A DNA stretch of 64,000 nucleotides, from NCBI RefSeq assembly GCF_001661595.2, contig NZ_LYPF02000012.1, positions 1 to 64,000 of the forward strand, read 5' to 3'. This DNA comes from Crocinitomix algicola. GTDB lineage: Bacteria > Bacteroidota > Bacteroidia > Flavobacteriales_D > Crocinitomicaceae. Below are positions 47,401 to 55,520 of this stretch, in pieces; within the stretch, counting starts at the first letter, position 1, and every line of letters starts with the position of its first letter. Made by a program: the position numbers and the translations under genes. The notes beneath the pieces were generated by a model. It saw only the letters and a list, made by a program, of their open reading frames with translations. It did not search any database and was not told the origin of the DNA.

Positions 47401-47537
47401 AAAGAGTCAATTTTATTCTCTGCGTATTCTTCAGCGTCGTTTTCAACTCGGTTAGTCGCAAACGTGAAAGAAAGCTGATAAATACAAGCCAATGCTAATG
47501 CGATAGTTATTGACCAAAAAAATCCTTTATTTCTCAT
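44460..47537 (-). CDS. secDF: Protein translocase subunit SecDF (fused)
   Basis: A 1025-residue fusion of SecD and SecF, which uses the proton motive force to aid SecYEG export. The N-terminal helix is followed by a periplasmic P1 domain ('INLGLDLKGGMSATLEI' is the SecD signature), an acidic low-complexity insert near 285-345 typical of the phylum, the 'VAITMDGLVFSAPVVNG' region, six SecD helices ('IVLTIGMSVDANVLIFERIREEL'), then SecF with 'LDYGVDFAGGRQYKVVF' and 'VVGYSINDTVVVFDRIREYL'. It is transcribed alone, from the promoter at 47578-47608 to the terminator at 44409-44440. Divided secD and secF genes are the rule in many other bacteria. Confidence 0.96.
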   Translation of the reverse strand: MRNKGFFWSITIALALACIYQLSFTFATNRVENDAEEYAENKIDSLVGANTSVLQIGETEYDLSTPADSSELINLYKGEYLKSQMNEEIHFAGFTYAECKENEINLGLDLKGGMSATLEISVPELVASLAGNTRNLQFKTAYDAANEKTNAGEGDFIDLFVSEFETANPETPLAKIFHMHNPDQLAAEATNEEVNAFLKEQANNALDGVEIIIEKRVNQFGVAQPTIQKQAGSNRIFVELPGVSDKVSVRRKLQATANLEFYEVYDNASGISNILLSKEEELRKALAGIEVEEEAVDTVNTDSTLTANETPDSTNNPIDDLLGEDLIEDDLLEEDEVPDSAKTRAELEKKYPISSVLSMAYEYNEEGQPVGFRSGSVIGYANVKDTAALNARLRHQVMRTSLPQDLVFMWDSKEIEDENKLPTGVVGLHAIKVPKNGPRVNGEDIDYAALDDSQIGSYGVRMVMNKIGASKWEDMTTDNLNQQVAITMDGLVFSAPVVNGVMTYNSSITGSFTLAEANDLAGLLNAGALPAPVKIVDESVVGASLGQENISAGIWSFLLALCIVLIYMVFYYNKAGLIADAALVINIFLLIGALASLKAILTLPGIAGIVLTIGMSVDANVLIFERIREELRNGKNVKGAIKEGYSKALSAILDANITTLLTGIVLATFGTGPIKGFATTLIIGIFTSFFAAVVITRLIVMAFVEKDRKVQFSTKITENWFTKNNVAFVKKRKMFYLVSGAVIIAGAISLATRGLDYGVDFAGGRQYKVVFNDQNADYEGIREALKVEFEGDEPNVKMVDNTSTALITTKYKIEDATGATDSLVESKLRAGLTSFGAFETTESKKIAPTISKDLKANSFYAIGFSLLVIFLYILFRFRKWQYGLGALIAMAHDVIIVLSIFSIFHGWIGFSMEIDQAFIAAILTVVGYSINDTVVVFDRIREYLGLHTKKNRKEVINMALNSTLGRTVNTSVSTFIVLFVIFLFGGAAIQGFVFALMVGVVVGTYSSLFIATPAVIDLTNEEEKK

Positions 47538-47577
47538 TTAAAGTGATAGTTTATCTAATGTACAATTTTCAAGCCTG

Positions 47578-47608
47578 CAAATATAGAATTTCAAATGTAA
47601 ATAACCAA
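47578..47608 (-). promoter_or_regulatory. Promoter of secDF
   Basis: On the minus strand TATATTTG (47585-47578) with TTG at 47608-47606 and a 20-base spacer, an exact consensus, 40 bases upstream of the ATG. Confidence 0.7.
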
Positions 47609-47690
47609 TTCAAAAGCAGGTAAATAATGAAAGGGTATGTTTTTTAGTTAAGTTCCTGTTAGTTAGTTAGGTTACTTGTTTTTTTAACTG

Positions 47691-47722
47691 AAAAAACCGT
47701 TTAAACAAAAGCTTAAACGGTT
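47691..47722 (-). terminator. Terminator after gcvT
   Basis: A 10-base-pair perfect stem (AACCGTTTAA / TTAAACGGTT) with an 8-base loop and six T residues on the minus strand, 22 bases after the gcvT stop. Confidence 0.85.
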
Positions 47723-47744
47723 AAAATTTTATCATTTTTGTGTT

Positions 47745-48827
47745 TTAAGCTTTGTAAAATGGAGCTTTTTTAACAATAGCTTTTAATTGCTTGTTTCTTA
47801 CTTCTATAAAGATTTCAGAATCAACGGTTGAGTTTTCGACTGTAACGTACCCAAGACCAATAGCTTTATTTAATGAAGGCGCCATGGTTCCTGAAGTTAC
47901 TTCTCCAATTTTTTCACCGTTAACATTGTTAATTGTATATCCATTTCTTGGGACACCCCTATCAACTAGTTCGAAACCAACTAATTTTCTCTTTACACCT
48001 TCTTCTTTTTGAGATTTCAAATTTTCAGAGTTTACAAAGTCTTTGGTGAATTTAGTCACCCAACCTAATCCTGCTTCTAAAGGTGAAGTTGTATCATTAA
48101 TGTCGTTACCATAAAGACAATACCCCATTTCTAATCTCAAGGTATCGCGGGCAGCTAATCCTATAGGTTTAATGCCCCAATCTTTACCTGCTTCAAATAC
48201 CGCATCCCAAATCTTTTGAACTTCATCATTTTTGCAATAAATTTCGAAGCCACCTGAACCTGTGTATCCCGTAGCAGAGATGATGACATGCTCGATTCCA
48301 GCGAAAGGCCCAACTTTAAAATTATAAAAAGGTATTCCCGCCAAGTCAATTGAAGTAAGGCTTTGCATAGCTTCGGCTGCTTTAGGTCCTTGAATAGCCA
48401 GTAAAGAATAATCGTCAGAGAGGTTTCTCATTTCTGCACCCATGGTATTATGAGAGCTTATCCAGTTCCAGTCCTTTTCAATATTTGAAGCATTTACCAC
48501 CAAGAGGTATTGTTCTTCCTTGATCTGGTAAATAATTAAATCATCTACAATTCCGCCATTATCGTTTGGAAGACAACTGTATTGTGCTTTACCAATTTCT
48601 AATTTGCTCGCGTCATTTGAAGATACGCGTTGAATCAATTCTAGTGCTTTTTCTCCACTGATTAAAAATTCTCCCATGTGCGAAACGTCGAAAACTCCAA
48701 CGCCTTGTCGTACTGTTTCGTGTTCAGCTTTTACTCCTTCATATTGAACAGGCATATTGAATCCTGCGAATGGGACCATTTTAGCTCCTAATTCAATGTG
48801 TGTATTTGTTAAAGCGGTATTTTTCAT
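47745..48827 (-). CDS. gcvT: Glycine cleavage system T protein (aminomethyltransferase)
   Basis: A 360-residue GcvT. It takes the aminomethyl group from the H protein lipoyl arm, releases ammonia and passes the one-carbon unit to tetrahydrofolate. Family features are '[37 protein letters not shown]' at the N-terminus, '[21 protein letters not shown]', '[15 protein letters not shown]' and '[19 protein letters not shown]'. It is monocistronic, with a -7 box at 48869-48876 and a clean terminator. gcvH and gcvP are elsewhere, the split arrangement usual in this group. Confidence 0.96.
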   Translation of the reverse strand: MKNTALTNTHIELGAKMVPFAGFNMPVQYEGVKAEHETVRQGVGVFDVSHMGEFLISGEKALELIQRVSSNDASKLEIGKAQYSCLPNDNGGIVDDLIIYQIKEEQYLLVVNASNIEKDWNWISSHNTMGAEMRNLSDDYSLLAIQGPKAAEAMQSLTSIDLAGIPFYNFKVGPFAGIEHVIISATGYTGSGGFEIYCKNDEVQKIWDAVFEAGKDWGIKPIGLAARDTLRLEMGYCLYGNDINDTTSPLEAGLGWVTKFTKDFVNSENLKSQKEEGVKRKLVGFELVDRGVPRNGYTINNVNGEKIGEVTSGTMAPSLNKAIGLGYVTVENSTVDSEIFIEVRNKQLKAIVKKAPFYKA

Positions 48828-48868
48828 TGTATATATCTTTGTTTGATTAAATTCAATTTAAATTGAGG

Positions 48869-48876
48869 CAAATATA
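48869..48876 (-). promoter_or_regulatory. -7 box of gcvT
   Basis: TATATTTG on the minus strand matches TAnnTTTG, about 41 bases upstream of the ATG; no strong -33 is visible. No glycine-riboswitch-like fold was recognised in this short leader. Confidence 0.5.
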
Positions 48877-48907
48877 AAGTATTTAAACTTGCGGGATATA
48901 GAAGGCC

Positions 48908-48938
48908 AAAAAAAAGCAGCCTCTGTGGACTGCTTTTT
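48908..48938 (-). terminator. Terminator after the M4 protease gene
   Basis: A 9-base-pair stem (AAAAAGCAG / CTGCTTTTT) with a 10-base loop and an eight-T run on the minus strand, 20 bases after the protease stop. Confidence 0.85.
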
Positions 48939-48957
48939 ACATATCTTAAGAAAATTG

Positions 48958-51900
48958 TTAATGTTTTACAACCTTTTTTACTGCTTTTAATGAATTTTGA
49001 TCGTCATAAAATTCAACAAAGTAAGTACCTCTAGCGTTATACTGATTTAGATCGATAATAGTGGATGCACTGCTGATGTCAATTCTCAGAATGGTTTTAC
49101 CGATAATATCTTTAATCAAAATAGACCCTCCGATGTACTTTGTATCAATAATCAGGTTTCCTTTTGTGGGGTTAGGGTATATTTTAATATTATTGGCTTC
49201 CTCATCTCCAACGTTCAAACAATCCACAACATTAACAGTTAAAGTGTTGCCAGATAAACATTCTTCGTCTTCCATAGAGTAGGTGACAACCCAAGAACCC
49301 TCTCCCGACAACGCAGGGTTAAATTCGCCAGTTTCTTCATCAATACAATCACCGCATGTTGAGGACCAGGTTCCGCCTGTTTCGCTTGCGTTTAAAATAA
49401 TTGAGCTCGATTGAATACAAATGGTTTGGTTATCATCTACGACTATTTCATAGGCGTCAGAAACATTTGCCACGGCTTCTACACGGTCACTAACACATTC
49501 GTAGGTGTGGATTTCCCAGTCATAGAAGAAATAATAGAAATTATCTCCGGCACTACTGTTAATGATTTCAACAGAACCATCGAGTATATATGGGTAGGTC
49601 GTTCCTCCATCGTTATTTCTGTACAAATTCGGAGTACTACCTAAGGCCGTTCCTAATTGTAAATTTGAACCAACAGGAAGAGCTAAATCTAAGGTTACAA
49701 CACTTTCTCCGTCTGGGATATAGATGACCTTTGATTCAATGATGCTTCCGTCATTATCTCTTAACTCTATCGTTCTATTTCCAGCACCATTTGCGTAAAC
49801 TTTTACAGATTTTAAAGTAACTGGGGTAGGGTTGTTGAAAATCATGTGTTGGTCGCCGGCAAAATTTCCTCCTCCGGCAAAAGAATTATTGGGAGGTCCA
49901 ACGAATTGAGGGTCATCAAAAACATCGTCTTCAACCCAGTAAGATGTTGTTGTGGCGAGTGCAGGGGTAATAAAACTAGGACCTATATGCAGCGGAGTTT
50001 CATCCATTTCGTCTTCGTACCATTTTATTGTACCTGCACCAGCAGCAACTAAGGTGGCAGGTTCATCCTCACAAATTTCAGCACCTGAAACAATCGGGTT
50101 TTCAGGACTATTTACAACGATATAATCTGTTTTAACTTCGACATCTTCCCCAGCAATATTTGTTGCTGTTAAACTAACTGTGTATGTTCCATCACCAGCA
50201 TAAGTATGCTCTGGGTTCTGATCAGTTGAAGTTGATCCATCTCCGAATTCCCATAACCACTCTATTGGAGCATTGGTCGTTAAGTCGGTAAAATAAACCA
50301 GGCCAGAACAACTTTCTTCCGAATTTACTGTGAATTCTGCATCTGGTAATTCAACAGGAATTTCGCACGACCATTCTATTTCAAAACCATTTTCTTGTAA
50401 ATAATTGTCTGAATGAAAAACTAAGGTTATTGCTCCACCTGTAGAAGTAATGTCGGAAGGCGGTACAGTGTTACAATAGCGACCGATTAACGGTGATAAA
50501 TCACTCGGACCGTCATAAATTTCAAGATAGTCGTAATCACATATATCATCAGAGCCTTCTTCAATGTCAAACATTACAAAAGATAGATTAACAGAAGACG
50601 CCCCAAAAGGAGCAATTGTAATCCATGAATCTTCAGCGGCACCATATTGTGCATCAGGACCACCACTATCAAATAAAGTACCTTCGCAGCTTGTTTGTGT
50701 TGAGCCTCCACCTGATTCTGGCATAATTATGACACAATCCATGGTCGGATCAACCACGATATAAGCCGTCTTAGTAATGGCATCTGTCCCACATTCTCCA
50801 CCATCCGCAGTAAGCGTTACAGTATAAGTTCCTTCTTCCGTGTACGTGTGAGAAGGTGATTCATCAGTACTCGTACCGCCATCGCCAAAGTCCCAAGTAT
50901 ACGTCATCGCGTTTAAACTTAGGTTTGTAAAGTTTGCGGTGTAAGGCAGGGTACAACCAACTGTATCACTTGTTACGAAATCTGCAGTAGTTTCAGCACT
51001 GAAGATTTCACCAACACCTACTGCGTACCACGCGTTTCCTGTTTGTTGCACTTCAAATGAACAACCTCCGAATAAATCTTCTGCAGCAACTAAAGAATAA
51101 AAACGAGCATCGTTAAACTGTGAGCTGGTCGTTAAGTACACTGTGAGATTTCTAAACGCAATTGCACTAGCTGATTCAATACCTATCGACTCAACATCAT
51201 AAGCATCTCCATTATCATTTGTGCCTGTTCCACCAACAGATAGCAAATAGTACCAGAAATTTTGCACACCACTATTAGTATGTACTCCGCCGCTATCGCC
51301 ACCACCAAGAGGAGCCCAATAATCTCCAAAATAGGTGTCTGGGTCCCCTTCTGAATTTGGGTTGGACATAGACCTAAGCGGTCCAGTTAATCCGATATCT
51401 AATCCAATTAACCAATCCCAATCCTCTGGTCGCCCAAAATGTTCAATTGCTGTTCCAAAAATATCACTGAACGATTCGTTTAGAGCACCAGATTCATCAG
51501 CATAAACGAGGTTAGCCGTAAAAGTTGTTAATCCATGTGTTACTTCGTGACCACATACATCAAGACCAGTCAAGGGAGTGAAGTAGATATTACCATCTCC
51601 GTAAGTCATACGTTCTCCATCCCAGAAAGCATTATCAAAATCTACAGAATAATGGACGTAGCTGTTTAATTGAAATCCGGCGTTGTCAATACTATTTCGA
51701 TCATGGTCACTTAAGAAATAATCGTAAGTCATTTCTGCTCCCCAATGTGCATCAGTAGCATATTCATCTTTTTCCGGGTTTACATTGTTCCAATCATTAT
51801 CGTCGTCAATAAAATCCACAGCATCTCCGTAAAAAGTCCCTTCATTCATGTCAAAAGTACGAACGCCATCACCACGTGAGGCATCTCTCAATCGATATTC

Positions 51901-52689
51901 TCCCTCATGGCTGTCTGCGATAATTTCTCGAGCACCACTATAGGCTGTATGAGCAGTGCCTTCTTCGTCGGCATGATAAATTAATTTGTTTTCACGAATA
52001 ACCTCACCCGTGATTGCATCAACATAAACATATGCTCTATATAAGGGGGCATGCGCGTATATGTTAAATTTATACGCAAGTCGATAATCATTCAATAGAA
52101 ATGAGCAGTTTTTAGAAACCATAACTTGTTCTCCCGTTGGGAAAAAGGTTGCTTCCGGATTGTTTTGTTCCCATTTAATATGTTGTTCCTCAATCGGCAA
52201 TTCCCATTTATAAACAGAAGCACCAACAAAATCCTTAGCTTTATTGAGGGCCTCATCTTCTGATAAAACGGGAGTACTTTCCGCTGGAATTTTGTCATAA
52301 ATTAGGCCGTTTAACGAGTATACTTTATCTGCTTTTGTATGTGCAATCCATATAGCATCCTCTATGGGCTTTCCGTTGTACGTTTGTTGGAATCGATAAT
52401 GAGTATGTCCTAAAATATCAACGTCTTCACGGAGAAGTTTAAAGCTGATATTTGGGTCAAATCTGAAATTGTTGTTCATCCATTTTGCAAGATCGTCTAT
52501 ATCAATTTGGCCCTCATCTTTAAATTTGATATAAGACGGCAAAGAGCTGAATTTGCTTTCACGAACAAGTTCAGTGTTTTTATGTCGTTTTAAGGCTTCG
52601 AGTCCTGTGTAAACTTTTTGTGCAGATAGATAATTAAGACTTACGAATAGTACGGCCGTAATAATCCAATGTAACTTCGAAATTTTCAT
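48958..52689 (-). CDS. Secreted M4 (thermolysin-like) metalloprotease with PKD, CUB and T9SS domains
   Basis: A 1243-residue secreted protease. Order: signal peptide (1-23), FTP/PepSY propeptide (about 30-240), M4 catalytic domain (about 250-575) with zinc motif H381-E-V-T-H385 and third ligand E405 in 'ALNESFSD', PKD domain (about 580-660, 'WDFGDGGTSTDESPSHTY'), CUB-like domain (about 670-780), second PKD ('WEFGDGSTSTDQNPEHTY'), an Ig-like part and a T9SS type A sorting domain ('IKIYPNPTKGNLIID'). It degrades external protein after T9SS export, while the propeptide keeps it inactive. It is monocistronic with its own terminator. Confidence 0.93.
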   Translation of the reverse strand: MKISKLHWIITAVLFVSLNYLSAQKVYTGLEALKRHKNTELVRESKFSSLPSYIKFKDEGQIDIDDLAKWMNNNFRFDPNISFKLLREDVDILGHTHYRFQQTYNGKPIEDAIWIAHTKADKVYSLNGLIYDKIPAESTPVLSEDEALNKAKDFVGASVYKWELPIEEQHIKWEQNNPEATFFPTGEQVMVSKNCSFLLNDYRLAYKFNIYAHAPLYRAYVYVDAITGEVIRENKLIYHADEEGTAHTAYSGAREIIADSHEGEYRLRDASRGDGVRTFDMNEGTFYGDAVDFIDDDNDWNNVNPEKDEYATDAHWGAEMTYDYFLSDHDRNSIDNAGFQLNSYVHYSVDFDNAFWDGERMTYGDGNIYFTPLTGLDVCGHEVTHGLTTFTANLVYADESGALNESFSDIFGTAIEHFGRPEDWDWLIGLDIGLTGPLRSMSNPNSEGDPDTYFGDYWAPLGGGDSGGVHTNSGVQNFWYYLLSVGGTGTNDNGDAYDVESIGIESASAIAFRNLTVYLTTSSQFNDARFYSLVAAEDLFGGCSFEVQQTGNAWYAVGVGEIFSAETTADFVTSDTVGCTLPYTANFTNLSLNAMTYTWDFGDGGTSTDESPSHTYTEEGTYTVTLTADGGECGTDAITKTAYIVVDPTMDCVIIMPESGGGSTQTSCEGTLFDSGGPDAQYGAAEDSWITIAPFGASSVNLSFVMFDIEEGSDDICDYDYLEIYDGPSDLSPLIGRYCNTVPPSDITSTGGAITLVFHSDNYLQENGFEIEWSCEIPVELPDAEFTVNSEESCSGLVYFTDLTTNAPIEWLWEFGDGSTSTDQNPEHTYAGDGTYTVSLTATNIAGEDVEVKTDYIVVNSPENPIVSGAEICEDEPATLVAAGAGTIKWYEDEMDETPLHIGPSFITPALATTTSYWVEDDVFDDPQFVGPPNNSFAGGGNFAGDQHMIFNNPTPVTLKSVKVYANGAGNRTIELRDNDGSIIESKVIYIPDGESVVTLDLALPVGSNLQLGTALGSTPNLYRNNDGGTTYPYILDGSVEIINSSAGDNFYYFFYDWEIHTYECVSDRVEAVANVSDAYEIVVDDNQTICIQSSSIILNASETGGTWSSTCGDCIDEETGEFNPALSGEGSWVVTYSMEDEECLSGNTLTVNVVDCLNVGDEEANNIKIYPNPTKGNLIIDTKYIGGSILIKDIIGKTILRIDISSASTIIDLNQYNARGTYFVEFYDDQNSLKAVKKVVKH

Positions 52690-52817
52690 GGTAGTTTTTT
52701 TTCTAATGACGCAATATAGCGAAAAAAAACATAAGAAAATTTAAAAACGATTTGAATTAAGCAGTTGAAAGTTAAAAAAGTACAACTGATATTGAATAGA
52801 GGGGATATCGATTGCGA

Positions 52818-53198
52818 CTAAAATTCTTCAACCTCGACAAGGTTGAAGTTTAATTTATGAAAAAGAAGTTTGAACTCTTCCCCAGCTTCTTTCATATCAT
52901 CATCATATTGTTCGTAATACCACTTTACTTCCAGCTCTGTATTGACAGTACTTTCAGAAAGGTCTCGGATTAAATTTCGTATGACAAGTGTCGAGCTCGT
53001 ATTAAAGTACTCTAACTTAAATTCTAGCGTCGTTTTCTTATTTGGATTTTGTAAGTATTCATTGATCTTCTCATTTATCGGGGAATAAAATGAGTAGGGA
53101 TCTTCGGGTATTGAAATCCCAGCGAGTAATATTTGTCCATTTTCTGGATTAACAATTACCTTCGGGGTTTTTAATGTAGCTTTAATTTCTAGAGACAT
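52818..53198 (-). CDS. SiaC-like (DUF1987) regulatory phosphoprotein
   Basis: A protein of about 126 residues of the DUF1987 family: 'TPKVIVNPENGQILLAGISIPEDPYSFYSPI' at the N-terminus and 'KLEYFNTSSTLVIRNLIRDL' with the candidate phosphorylated Ser/Thr. In Pseudomonas the homologue SiaC is phosphorylated by SiaB, dephosphorylated by SiaA and activates the diguanylate cyclase SiaD to promote aggregation. None of those partners lies nearby, so this copy is an orphan whose targets are unknown. The ATG at 53198 is preferred to a TTG at 53210. It lies between the M4 protease and the sigma/anti-sigma genes but is not in their operon. Confidence 0.85.
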   Translation of the reverse strand: MSLEIKATLKTPKVIVNPENGQILLAGISIPEDPYSFYSPINEKINEYLQNPNKKTTLEFKLEYFNTSSTLVIRNLIRDLSESTVNTELEVKWYYEQYDDDMKEAGEEFKLLFHKLNFNLVEVEEF

Positions 53199-53298
53199 GT
53201 TTATCGTCAATTGCTGTTTGGTATAATTGTAATAACGAGTAAAACTAGTAAAAGTTCAATTTAGAACCTAAAATTATCGAGATAAAATTTAAGTATTT

Positions 53299-53338
53299 AA
53301 AAAAAGTGTGATTCAATTTTTAAATAAATCACACTTTT
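53299..53338 (-). terminator. Terminator of the sigma/anti-sigma operon
   Basis: A 12-base-pair perfect stem (AAAAGTGTGATT / AATCACACTTTT) with a 13-base loop and a T-run on the minus strand, 23 bases after the anti-sigma-like gene. Confidence 0.85.
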
Positions 53339-53360
53339 GAATATCGAAAATATTGAATTA

Positions 53361-54770
53361 TTATAATTTCAAAACTTGTCCGAAATAACGATCCGTTGTG
53401 CCATTTGAATTTTTCAAATACACGATCCAAGTATACATTTCACCAGAAGGAGCCATGTCATTCATACGAGAGTCTATACCTCTCCACGGTTCGTTCACAT
53501 TCTTGGTTTGATAAATTTGATTCCCGGCTTTGTTAAAGATTACCATCTCAAATTCTTTATTCATCACTTCTAGGGCCGACGGCATAAAGTAATTATTCGT
53601 AGCACTCTCGGTAGAAAAAGCGGTTGGGGCGTACAAATTAAAATCTTCTTTTACTTCTATGGACTTTTCTATAATTGATGAGCAATTATTCGAATTTGTA
53701 GTTTTGAGTTGTACACTATAGTCCCCTTTTTGTTTAAAAGTATATTCGAATAAATCTTTATCCGCGAAGAGCTGATTATTTATTTTCCAAGTTACATGCT
53801 CCTTTTCTTCCGTTAAACATTCGAATTGAAATGCAGGAAGATGTTCTGTGGGCTGATGTATTGTAAAATCTGCAGCAGGACTTTCCTTGATGTGAATTGC
53901 TTCAGTGTGTGTGGCTAATAATGTTGAATGACCTTGATCATAAACATTTAGACTTATTGTATAAGATCCTGCATGAATATAACTATGTTGTGCATTCAGG
54001 GCTGTTTTCCGGTTTCCATCTCCGAATAACCACTCGTATATCAAGTTATTTTCAGATGATTCAGGACTTACATGAACTACCTCACCTGTACAAATAGTAG
54101 AAGACTCAATACTGAAAAGCGCTAAAAACTCATTATTTTTAAGATTGTGCTCTGAAAAATCTTCGTTAGCGTTTTTATGCGTCTTAACCTCTTCTCCATA
54201 TTTTGGAGATTCAGTATAAGAAGGAGTCATATCAGGGATTACGAATTCTGTAGAAGAATCGATTGGAGCTAAAGATGAACTAGAAATTGGAGTAATAAAA
54301 TCCGCATTATTCGTTCTCGCTATATTTTTTTCGGTTGTTTCACTTGTTGAGCGAATTTCTTCGGTTTCAGCAAGGCTTTTTTCTTCAAGAATATTCTCAG
54401 ACTCAGTTTTTTGTTTATCAGTATTAATTTCGATTGAGCTAATTGGAGCATGTTTATAGGAAGGTGTAGCATTAACAATTACATCCAGATCATCGTTAGG
54501 GGTAAACACAAATATGCCCATTGCAATCAAGCCTAATGCAGCAGCAGTACCACTCACCCAATGCAGAATTGAAGGCGTAGAATGTACACGCCCTTTTATT
54601 GCTTTCCATGCTTTGGGGTTGTAGGGCGCCTCGTGCCCTTCTAAAGCATTTCTGACAGCATCCTCCATGGGATTATCCAATTGTTTGTTTAGTTTGTCCC
54701 ATGCACCCGCGTCAAAAGGCATTTCATGCCCTTCAATTGCTGATTTAAATATTTTACCAATATCACTCAT
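53361..54770 (-). CDS. Membrane anti-sigma-like protein with PKD and T9SS type B-like C-terminal domain
   Basis: A 469-residue protein encoded 8 bases into the end of an ECF sigma gene. Residues 10-62 hold two copies, 31 residues apart, of a motif EGHExPxxxxAW, then a single membrane helix (about 68-90), a polar stretch, a PKD domain (about 218-300, 'YEWLFGDGNRKTALNAQHSY'), a second Ig-like part and a C-terminal domain ('LYAPTAFSTESATNNYFMP' to 'YTWIVYLKN...YFGQVLKL') like the gliding-motility-associated/T9SS type B domain. The cytoplasmic N-terminus probably binds the sigma factor, and the outer part would sense or be displayed; both are inference. There is no cleavable signal peptide, which conflicts with T9SS export. 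Confidence 0.75.
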   Translation of the reverse strand: MSDIGKIFKSAIEGHEMPFDAGAWDKLNKQLDNPMEDAVRNALEGHEAPYNPKAWKAIKGRVHSTPSILHWVSGTAAALGLIAMGIFVFTPNDDLDVIVNATPSYKHAPISSIEINTDKQKTESENILEEKSLAETEEIRSTSETTEKNIARTNNADFITPISSSSLAPIDSSTEFVIPDMTPSYTESPKYGEEVKTHKNANEDFSEHNLKNNEFLALFSIESSTICTGEVVHVSPESSENNLIYEWLFGDGNRKTALNAQHSYIHAGSYTISLNVYDQGHSTLLATHTEAIHIKESPAADFTIHQPTEHLPAFQFECLTEEKEHVTWKINNQLFADKDLFEYTFKQKGDYSVQLKTTNSNNCSSIIEKSIEVKEDFNLYAPTAFSTESATNNYFMPSALEVMNKEFEMVIFNKAGNQIYQTKNVNEPWRGIDSRMNDMAPSGEMYTWIVYLKNSNGTTDRYFGQVLKL

Positions 54771-55359
54771 GTTCGTTCAAATTCGCGAACTTTATCGTTA
54801 GTTGCGCTCGCAGTTTTTGTTTCGCTTTTGCTAAGTTGGATTTAGAAGTACCTTCACTTATCCCTAAATATTCAGCGATTTCTTTGTGAGTAAATCCTTC
54901 TATTACGTACATGTTAAAAACCATTCTGTACGCAGGGGATAACTCACTAATCGCCTCTATGGCAGTTTCTGCTTTTAATTTCGCGTAATATTCATCCTCT
55001 TCAACGGAGAATGGTGGATCCTCTTCGAAATCCTGCACCCGTTCTTCATCGTCAATCAAGAAAGGGTCTCTTTTGTTTTTTCGAATTTGATCGATAGCAG
55101 TGTTCACCATAATTCTTCTTATCCAACCTTCCAAAGAACCTTCAAAATTGTAAACATCCAGTTTTTTGAATACTTTAATGAAACCGTTTTGCACCATATC
55201 TTGCGCTTCGTCCGCATCTTTAGCGTAACGATAGCAAACAGACATCATCTTACCGTAAAACATTTCAAATAATTGCTTTTGAAACTTGCGCTTACCTCGG
55301 ATGCAACCGTCTACGATTTCTTTTAATTCTTCTTTTTTTTCCACGGTGTTTACATTCAA
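54763..55359 (-). CDS. ECF-type RNA polymerase sigma factor
   Basis: A 198-residue sigma-70 family factor with region 2 ('LFEMFYGKMMSVCYRYAKDADEAQDMVQNGFIKVF') and region 4 ('YVIEGFTHKEIAEYLGISEGTSKSNLAKAKQKLR'), joined by an acidic linker (about 100-125). It is the Bacteroidota ECF type paired with a membrane anti-sigma partner, which follows with an 8-base overlap. Start choice is uncertain: TTG at 55359 (right after an in-frame stop) or GTG at 55344, giving MEKKEEL; no ATG fits. Its targets are unknown; the anti-sigma partner's PKD and sorting domains suggest envelope or surface genes. Confidence 0.92.
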   Translation of the reverse strand: MNVNTVEKKEELKEIVDGCIRGKRKFQKQLFEMFYGKMMSVCYRYAKDADEAQDMVQNGFIKVFKKLDVYNFEGSLEGWIRRIMVNTAIDQIRKNKRDPFLIDDEERVQDFEEDPPFSVEEDEYYAKLKAETAIEAISELSPAYRMVFNMYVIEGFTHKEIAEYLGISEGTSKSNLAKAKQKLRAQLTIKFANLNEHE

Positions 55360-55520
55360 TTAAACGTTGGCTGAATTATAGGGTTGCCATCATTTCCAGA
55401 AAAGTTTAGCTAAAGTCAAAATTCATAAAAAAATGCGAGTATAAATTTCGTTTAGGTTTAAAAAAACTTTTAATTTCGCAATTGATCAAACAAATAACTA
55501 ATTAATTATAATCTAAAAAG

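Noticed and set aside
48828-48900. Glycine riboswitch before gcvT
   Set aside because: The leader is only about 35 bases after the predicted start site and lacks the tandem aptamer length.
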